From: Vulcanimicrobiota bacterium
GTDB lineage: Bacteria > Vulcanimicrobiota > Xenobia > Xenobiales > Xenobiaceae
Reading direction: 5' to 3'
Length of the DNA stretch: 64,000 bases
Assembly: GCA_944322965.1 (NCBI GenBank)
Contig: CALUQR010000001.1
Span: forward strand, 453,815 to 517,814
The notes beneath the pieces are model-generated. The model was not told where the DNA came from. It saw nothing but the letters and a program-made list of their open reading frames with translations, and searched no databases. A program made the position numbers and the translations under genes. Of the stretch, positions 58,497-64,000 are shown one piece after another (within the stretch, counting starts at the first letter, position 1; every line of letters begins with the position of its first letter).

Positions 58497-61106
58497 CTAG
58501 GAACGGCGCTTCTTGCCGCGGCGCTGGGAGCGTAAAGGAGAAGCGCTATTGCCCTGGGCGTTGTCCTTGCGTTTAGCGTGGGGGCGCAAGATACCTTGCC
58601 TCATGACGATAGAGGCCTGGTGGGGGAGACCGGGCAACGAGTTGGGCAGGAGGGGCAGACGCTGGTTGGGCGGAGCTCCGGCGGGTAAGGCTACATTCTC
58701 CGCGCTATGGTGGCTGGGATGGGCGTAGCCGCCCGGGGTATCGTAAACTATATCGTAAGCGTCGTAGCTGGGACGGCCGTCGTAATGATGGTACGGGGAA
58801 GGCTCATACGCTACGGGGGCCGGAATAGTTAAAGGCACGCCGCCGCGCTCCTGATAACCGGGAGGGGTAGGTAACTCGCGATAGTGGGGTTCAGGATAAC
58901 GAGCGTAACGCTGGTAATGATCGCCAGCATGCTGGTCCTGGACGGTGCCGTAAGCGGCAGAAGAGGTGGGGGTTACCTCCTCATAATAAGGTTCTTGGTA
59001 AGAGTGAGCGTAATCGACCCAACCGGCGTGCTGATAATAGCCGCCATCCGTATGAGACTCCCACTCCGAGTAAGGATGCTCATCGTAATTGATACCATCC
59101 TGAGGCCAAGAAGCCGCATCAGCATCAGCTGGCAACTCTTTTTTCGAGTCGGCGGACGTGTCCATCCCAGCGGGAGACTCTGCTGGAGACATCATATCCA
59201 TCCCCGTGGGAAGTTCTGAGTCGGCGGCTTTTTTCAAGTCGGAGGCTATATCCATCCCCGCGCGAGTTTCTGATGGAGACGTCATATCCATCCCGGCGGG
59301 AAGTTCGGGTTCCTCAACGGGCTCGGGTCCAGCGGGTAACTCTGGTTCCTCGGCGGGCTCTGGTCCGGCGGGAAGTTCGGGTTCCTCAGCAGGCTCTGGT
59401 CCTGCGGGCAACTCAGGCTCTTCGGCAGGTTCCGGTCCTGCGGGAAGCTCGGGTTCCTCGGCGGGTTCCGGTCCTGCGGGTAACTCGGGTTCTTCAGTAG
59501 GCTCCGGTCCAGCGGGCAACTCAGGCTCTTCGGCAGGTTCCGGTCCGGCGGGAAGCTCTAGTTCCTCAGCGGGTTCGGGCCCGGCGGGAAGCTCTAGTTC
59601 CTCAGCGGGTTCGGGCCCGGCGGGAAGTTCGGGTTCCTCAGCGGGTTTCGGTCCTGCGGGAAGTTCGGGTTCCTCAGTAGGCTCTGGTCCTGCGGGCAAC
59701 TCAGGCTCTTCGGCAGGTTCTGGCCCGGCGGGAAGTTCTGGTTCCTCGGCGGGTTCCGGTCCTGCGGGCAACTCAGGCTCTTCGGCAGGTTCTGGCCCGG
59801 CGGGAAGTTCTGGCTCCTCAGTAGGCTCCGGTCCTGCGGGAAGCTCGGGTTCCTCGGCGGGTTCTGGTCCGGCGGGAAGTTCGGGTTCCTCGGCGGGCTC
59901 CGGTCCTGCGGGAAGTTCCGGCTCCTCGGCGGGTTCCGGCCCTGCGTGAAGTTCCGGCTCCTCGGTAGGCTCCGGTCCTGCGGGAAGTTCGGGCTCTTCC
60001 AGTTTGGTAGTTACCCACGCCAAGGGTTGAGGGCTGGGCGGGGGGATGTGGGCGGAGATGGGCAGATCGCCTATCTCCGTCAGATAATCTATCTCTTCGC
60101 TATAGTTAGGCTTCTCTACGGGCGGGGGCGAGGAGACGGCCCACAGGTGGTCGAGTAGAGTAGAGGTAGATTTAACCGGATTTCTCATAGTAGTAGCGGG
60201 AGAGGGGGGAGTAGGGAGAGGAGGGGCGGATTCCGAGGCGGGACTCTCCGCGAGGGGCGGAGGGGTCGGCTCCTCACTCTGGGGAGGCGAAACTAATTTT
60301 TTTTTACGATCGGCGGGCGGGGCCAGACTCTTTAATAATTTCCCTAAGCCCTGTACTAAACCGCAGGCCAATTCCCGCCGGCCTACGGGGCGAGGGCTGG
60401 GAGAGAGAGGGCAGACGGGGATCTCCACCCTGGGCTTAGGGGGCTCCATGACGCTGCCGGGCCGCTTGCGGGCCAAAACTACGCGGCTCACCCCGCCTTG
60501 GAGCGGCTCGCTAAAGAGGGTGTCGCAGAATAAGCCCAGCCCCAACTCCCAGAGATTACTGGGAGAACTGCCGGCACAGAAGTAAGTGGCGGCCAAGAAG
60601 GGAGCGAAGAGGAGGCGGCGTTCGGGCTTGAGGACTAAGGTATAATCGACGGCCCCCACTAAACCCTTAGGTTTGAGCCAACGCCAGACCAAGTAGAGGG
60701 CCTGCTCTAAGTCGGGAGCGCTAGTGAAAGCCCCCGTACAGAGTACCGCGTCGAAACTCTCCGGCTCTAAGAGCTCCTGGGCCTCAGCTAAAGTCAAAGC
60801 CTGGACGTGGGTCATATTGCGGGCCCGGATCTCGGTGCGAGCCGCCTCCACACACTCCTTATCCAGATCGACGGCTACGATCTCCGCCCCCGTAGCGTGT
60901 AAGGGACTGAGATTTGCCCCTAAACCGCAACCAAAATTGAGGACCCGCTGACCGGGGCGCAATTCTAAAAGATTAATAGCGTTTAAGCGCGCGTCCTCTT
61001 CTCCCACTAAGCGGCGCAGGGCTAGGGTAGACTTGAAGAGGGGGCGAATAGACCACCAACGCGTCCAGTGTTGGGTGAGATGTTTAAGTGGGCGCTCCTG
61101 AGTCAC
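58497..61106 (-). CDS. SAM methyltransferase fused to a 12-residue repeat region and Tyr/His-rich tail
   Basis: An 869-residue protein from GTG 61106. Residues 1-215 are a class I methyltransferase: motif I 'VLNFGCGLGANLSPL', acidic motif II 'IVAVDLDKEC', then 'FDAVLCTGAFTSAPDLEQAL' and 'WLKPKGLVGAVDYTL', of the small-molecule/UbiE-like type. A Pro-rich linker leads to about 19 tandem copies of a 12-residue unit (AGPEPAEEPELP, about 369-603). Degenerate 'PAGMDM'-type repeats come next, then a Tyr/His/Pro-rich segment (about 670-830) and a basic tail ending 'RSQRRGKKRRS'. Such a tail on a methyltransferase is very unusual. The repeats alternate acid and Pro and should form an extended, stiff chain. 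The methylation target is unknown. Confidence 0.8.
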   Translation of the reverse strand: MTQERPLKHLTQHWTRWWSIRPLFKSTLALRRLVGEEDARLNAINLLELRPGQRVLNFGCGLGANLSPLHATGAEIVAVDLDKECVEAARTEIRARNMTHVQALTLAEAQELLEPESFDAVLCTGAFTSAPDLEQALYLVWRWLKPKGLVGAVDYTLVLKPERRLLFAPFLAATYFCAGSSPSNLWELGLGLFCDTLFSEPLQGGVSRVVLARKRPGSVMEPPKPRVEIPVCPLSPSPRPVGRRELACGLVQGLGKLLKSLAPPADRKKKLVSPPQSEEPTPPPLAESPASESAPPLPTPPSPATTMRNPVKSTSTLLDHLWAVSSPPPVEKPNYSEEIDYLTEIGDLPISAHIPPPSPQPLAWVTTKLEEPELPAGPEPTEEPELHAGPEPAEEPELPAGPEPAEEPELPAGPEPAEEPELPAGPEPTEEPELPAGPEPAEEPELPAGPEPAEEPELPAGPEPAEEPELPAGPEPTEEPELPAGPKPAEEPELPAGPEPAEELELPAGPEPAEELELPAGPEPAEEPELPAGPEPTEEPELPAGPEPAEEPELPAGPEPAEEPELPAGPEPAEEPELPAGPEPAEEPELPAGPEPVEEPELPAGMDMTSPSETRAGMDIASDLKKAADSELPTGMDMMSPAESPAGMDTSADSKKELPADADAASWPQDGINYDEHPYSEWESHTDGGYYQHAGWVDYAHSYQEPYYEEVTPTSSAAYGTVQDQHAGDHYQRYARYPEPHYRELPTPPGYQERGGVPLTIPAPVAYEPSPYHHYDGRPSYDAYDIVYDTPGGYAHPSHHSAENVALPAGAPPNQRLPLLPNSLPGLPHQASIVMRQGILRPHAKRKDNAQGNSASPLRSQRRGKKRRS
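59297..59990 (-). repeat. 36-nt coding tandem repeat, about 19 copies
   Basis: Tandem 36-nt units encode AGPEPAEEPELP with small variants (PT, PV, KP, EELEL, H for P). The DNA of the units varies mainly at synonymous positions, and the copy-to-copy pattern suggests both expansion and gene-conversion-like exchange of blocks. No unique spacers occur, so it is not a CRISPR array. Confidence 0.92.
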
Positions 61107-61292
61107 GGTGTTGTGGTCCTTTCCTGCGTTGAGAAGAGAGCCAACGCAATTATATCTATCCCCTAGGACTTCGCCTTGAGGATTTTTATTGCCTTCTTGG
61201 GGGGCGGAGTGAGAAGAAACTTAACTTCCTAAAGCGAACTTAACTGACTAGTGTCTTATACGCCCGATCGGGGTTGGGAGGTGGCCTTTTTG

Positions 61293-64000
61293 ATGCGATG
61301 TAAGCGAATTACGATCTTTTTCTTCTTATCCTTACTCTTAGCGACGGTAGCCTGCGTAGGCGTGCGCCAAGTCTATCCGGGCGAAATGGCGGGAAGCGCC
61401 GAGGGGAGCGCCCAGAATGTCGATTTTGACTTTCAGATCCGAGCTACTTCGGAAGTAGGTCAAGCGCCCCCAGATTTAAAAGCGGCTACTGCGCCTCTAC
61501 CTGCCGCCCAAGCGCAAAAGTTGTGGGCAGGGGTCGACCCTCTGCCCTCCGAGAAGGTGAGCGCGGACTTTAAATTGCCTGCGCAGACTCGCTCCGCCCC
61601 CCGAGGGGCCCAGGAGATCAAAGAGAGCTTCCCCCCAGCCGCCTCTTTAGCTCCGCCGGCGCCGCCTACGCTCGACCCCCAAGCGCCCCCCACGACCGTC
61701 GAGCGCTGCTCCCCAGAAGGGGAGATAGAGCAGGCCCAAGTTATTACCCTCACCTTTAGCCAACCTATGGTCCCCTTAAATAGTATCGGGGTTACTAGTC
61801 AGACGGCGCCGGCTACTATTAAGCCGGAAGTGGCGGGAAGCTGGCGCTGGCTGGGCGTCAAGACGGCTCTCTTCCAACCGCAGGACGGCCGCTTGCCTAT
61901 GGCTACTGAGTTGCAGGTACAGCTTAAACCAGAGTTGCGCGACTTGGCCGGGCGCCCTTTAGCTAAAGATTCTCATTTTACTATTCGCACCGCTCCGGTG
62001 CGCATCGTAGCGGCCGCCCCCCAAGGTTCTGGAGTGGGGCCTACGCCCTTAGCCTATGCCCTTTTTAACCAACCCGTCGACCCGCAGACTATCCTTAAAA
62101 GCTTAAAGATCGCCCCCCGCTTAGGGAAGGATAAGTACGGCTCCGGCGTGGCCTTAGAGTTAGTCCCCCAAGAGCAAGTCTCTGAGCGAGCTGAGATCCG
62201 CGTCGTAGTTAAGGAGCGCCCCTCTAATTATTGGGTCGCTTTCCGTCCCCAGGCGCCGCTCAAGGCCGATACCGACTATAGCCTCCTCTTAGAGGCGGGG
62301 GCCAAGGGAGCGGAGGGCTCTTTAAAGACGACCCAGCCCCAAGCCTTCGACTTTAAGACCTTTGAGCGCTTACATTTAGTAGCTACTAATAGCGCGGGCT
62401 GGCGTAAGGATGGACTTTCGCCCGCTCTCGACTGGCGGCTGACCTTCAATAATCGCTTAGACGCCAAGGCCCTGGCGCCCGCCCAGATCTTACAAGTAGA
62501 GCCTAAGCTGGAGGAGATGGCGATCCGCTACCGCGGCCAGAGCCTTTTTGTAAGCGGGCGCCGTCAACCTAATACGACCTATAAAGTGACGATCAACCCC
62601 CAGTTGCGCGACGTTTACGCCCAACATCTGGGGGCCAATCCCGGAGCGACCTTCAAAGTAGGGCCTTTAAGTCCCATCTTAATCGCTCCCGGTTCGGAGC
62701 TCAGCTTGCTCGATCCGGCTTCCCCCCACACTTACTCCGTCTATAGCGCCTCGCTCTCTAGCTTTAAGGCTAAACTCTTTGCGGTTAGCCCCAGCGATTA
62801 CCAGCGCTCTTTAGAAGAGCCCGCCCTCATGAATTTTAGGAGTATGCGGGAGTTTAAGGGCTTGGGGCGCCAAGTCTGGGAGCGCCAAATTAAGGTAGAA
62901 GGGCCCTTAGAAGAGGTAGTAGAGACCCCCATCGATCTCAGCGAGGCTTTAAAGGGCGGGCGCGGCTTAGCGCTCTTAATCTTAGAAGCCCCCGTCCCCG
63001 GGCGTTCGGGCAATTTCATCTTTTACCGCTGGTTGCAGTCTACCCCTTGGGCGGTCGATGCTTGGGCGGATGGCCGACGCTTATTGGTGGCGGTCAACCG
63101 CTTAGAGGATGGCCAGCCGGTGGCGGGCGCCAAATTAGAATGGAATGGCCGCCAGGCGGAGACGGACGGCCAAGGTCGAGCCTCTTGGTCCTGGCCTACC
63201 ACTTTAGGAAAGGTGGAGTCTAAACCCCAAGAGCGCTTACTTATCGTCAACGACGGCGCCTCCCAGATGGTAGCCTCCCTGCCCGGGGCCCTCTACTTGC
63301 GCCGTCAGGCGGGCCAGCGCCAATTATTGTGGCAGATGGCGGCCGATCGAGGCGTCTACCAGCCGGGAGAGGAGGTCCATCTCCAGGGCTGGTTGCGCTC
63401 GGTGGGTTACGGTCCCCAGGCTCAGCCCCAAATTATGGCCTCCCAAAAGCTCAAGTGGCAATTGCGCGACGCCCGCGGGGCGGAGATAGCTAGCGGCCAG
63501 ATCGCTACTACCCCCTTAGGCTCCTTCCAACTCCAGTTCCCCCTGCCCGCCGATACGAACTTAGGTTCGGCCCAATTGAGCTTCGAAGCTTTAGACTTAG
63601 GCCGAGATTATAAAGAGGCGAGGCGCCACTACTACCACTTGGAGATCCAAGAGTTCCGCCGCCCTGAGTTTGAGGTCCAAACGCAGATGTTGACCTCTAC
63701 CCACCTCCAGGGCGAAGAGGCCCAGATCGCAGCCCAAGCCCAGTATTATGCGGGCGGGGCTCTGGCCGCCTCTCCCATCACGTGGCGGGTGCAGGCTACT
63801 AAGACTCGTTACGCTCCTCCCGGTTGGGATGGCTTTAGCTTCGGAGAGTGGAACCCCTGGTGGGGCTGGTGGAGGAGAGACTCCCACTCCTTAACTAGTC
63901 GCCAGTTAGAGAGTCAGACGGACGCCAAGGGGCAGAGTCGCGTCCTTTTAGAGTTAGGACATAGCGCTCAACCTTACCCGGTGCGCTTGGAGGCCTCGGC
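61293..64000 (+). CDS. Bacterial alpha-2-macroglobulin lipoprotein, N-terminal part
   Basis: Open frame from ATG 61293 to the window edge (over 900 residues, C terminus missing). The signal peptide ends at lipobox 'LATVAC' (Cys21), then a Pro/Ala-rich spacer. The following domains carry Big/MG-type beta repeats ('LTFSQPMVPLNSIGV', 'YALFNQPVDPQTILKSLKIA', 'LTFNNRLDAKALAPAQIL'). 'MAADRGVYQPGEEVHLQGWL' is the characteristic MG2 start of bacterial alpha-2-macroglobulins, and MG3-like 'RRPEFEVQTQMLTSTHLQGE' follows. These periplasmic lipoproteins trap invading proteases by a bait region and often a thioester, which would lie beyond the edge. A penicillin-binding protein (PbpC) is a common downstream partner and cannot be checked here. 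Confidence 0.9.
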   Translation, partial: MRCKRITIFFFLSLLLATVACVGVRQVYPGEMAGSAEGSAQNVDFDFQIRATSEVGQAPPDLKAATAPLPAAQAQKLWAGVDPLPSEKVSADFKLPAQTRSAPRGAQEIKESFPPAASLAPPAPPTLDPQAPPTTVERCSPEGEIEQAQVITLTFSQPMVPLNSIGVTSQTAPATIKPEVAGSWRWLGVKTALFQPQDGRLPMATELQVQLKPELRDLAGRPLAKDSHFTIRTAPVRIVAAAPQGSGVGPTPLAYALFNQPVDPQTILKSLKIAPRLGKDKYGSGVALELVPQEQVSERAEIRVVVKERPSNYWVAFRPQAPLKADTDYSLLLEAGAKGAEGSLKTTQPQAFDFKTFERLHLVATNSAGWRKDGLSPALDWRLTFNNRLDAKALAPAQILQVEPKLEEMAIRYRGQSLFVSGRRQPNTTYKVTINPQLRDVYAQHLGANPGATFKVGPLSPILIAPGSELSLLDPASPHTYSVYSASLSSFKAKLFAVSPSDYQRSLEEPALMNFRSMREFKGLGRQVWERQIKVEGPLEEVVETPIDLSEALKGGRGLALLILEAPVPGRSGNFIFYRWLQSTPWAVDAWADGRRLLVAVNRLEDGQPVAGAKLEWNGRQAETDGQGRASWSWPTTLGKVESKPQERLLIVNDGASQMVASLPGALYLRRQAGQRQLLWQMAADRGVYQPGEEVHLQGWLRSVGYGPQAQPQIMASQKLKWQLRDARGAEIASGQIATTPLGSFQLQFPLPADTNLGSAQLSFEALDLGRDYKEARRHYYHLEIQEFRRPEFEVQTQMLTSTHLQGEEAQIAAQAQYYAGGALAASPITWRVQATKTRYAPPGWDGFSFGEWNPWWGWWRRDSHSLTSRQLESQTDAKGQSRVLLELGHSAQPYPVRLEAS

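Noticed and set aside
59158-59949. Gly/Ser/Ala collagen-like open frame opposite the 36-nt repeats
   Set aside because: It exists only because the repeat has no stop on either strand. It has no ribosome site and the minus frame has a recognisable methyltransferase domain.
59297-59990. CRISPR-like regular spacing
   Set aside because: The 36-nt units are directly tandem with no unique spacers, are in frame, and no cas genes are nearby.
1-64000. tRNA, rRNA and insertion sequences
   Set aside because: No T-loop GGTTCGANTCC with matching acceptor stem, no rRNA-like stretches and no transposase frame with inverted repeats was found by reading; a tRNAscan run would be decisive.

Overview
The window comes from a GC-rich, probably diderm bacterium. 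It has many lipobox lipoproteins, pseudopilins, an alpha-2-macroglobulin lipoprotein and a lytic transglycosylase. A four-domain ribosomal protein S1, the PgpH-YbeY gene pair, c-di-AMP-type HD signalling and endonuclease-type MutL fit a poorly sampled diderm lineage on the Terrabacteria side, but the phylum cannot be named from sequence alone. Synonymous codon choice is peculiar: TTA, CTA and GTA are common before codons starting with G despite the high GC. No tRNA, rRNA, CRISPR array or insertion sequence was seen.

Layout. 1-2.4 kb: end of an M16 peptidase, a very acidic Trp-rich mini-protein with its own promoter and terminator, and a TrmA-family RNA methyltransferase. 2.4-7.9 kb (minus): PgpH, YbeY and an RNase H-like/Nudix fusion in one operon, and a separate lipoprotein with IPT and carboxypeptidase-regulatory-like domains. 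8.0-12.6 kb (plus): an alpha-helical unknown, a 0.6 kb non-coding leader filled with inverted and direct copies of a ~55 nt element, and two abutting CNNM/CorC-type membrane proteins with unusual insertions. 12.6-16.7 kb (minus): a small protein, and an operon of lipoprotein, stand-alone FlhA/FHIPEP cytoplasmic domain and multi-TM protein. 16.8-21.5 kb: an HTH-headed 958-residue coiled-coil protein and a POT-family transporter.

21.5-31.2 kb: a membrane histidine kinase and a receiver-BTAD response regulator, divergent from a pseudopilin/PilC operon that ends in an orphan receiver protein. 31.3-37.3 kb: pseudouridine synthase, YjbQ, Fic protein, MutL, polysaccharide deacetylase and a small membrane protein. 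37.5-44 kb: a strong G-quadruplex motif in front of a GldA/GldF/GldG/DUF4340 ABC operon, then MgtE. 44.1-46.9 kb: a full-length DNA polymerase I homologue whose polymerase motifs are all destroyed. 47-58.4 kb: rpsA, then coaE, slt and smpB overlapping or closely spaced, and a ~2,730-residue TPR/disordered giant. 58.5-61.1 kb (minus): a methyltransferase fused to about 19 copies of a 12-residue repeat and a Tyr/His-rich tail. 61.3 kb to the edge: a bacterial alpha-2-macroglobulin, truncated by the window.

The best candidates for undescribed biology are the catalytically dead PolA-like protein, the stand-alone FHIPEP operon, the repeat-filled leader of the CNNM pair, and several long low-complexity fusion proteins. 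Housekeeping genes make up most of the rest.
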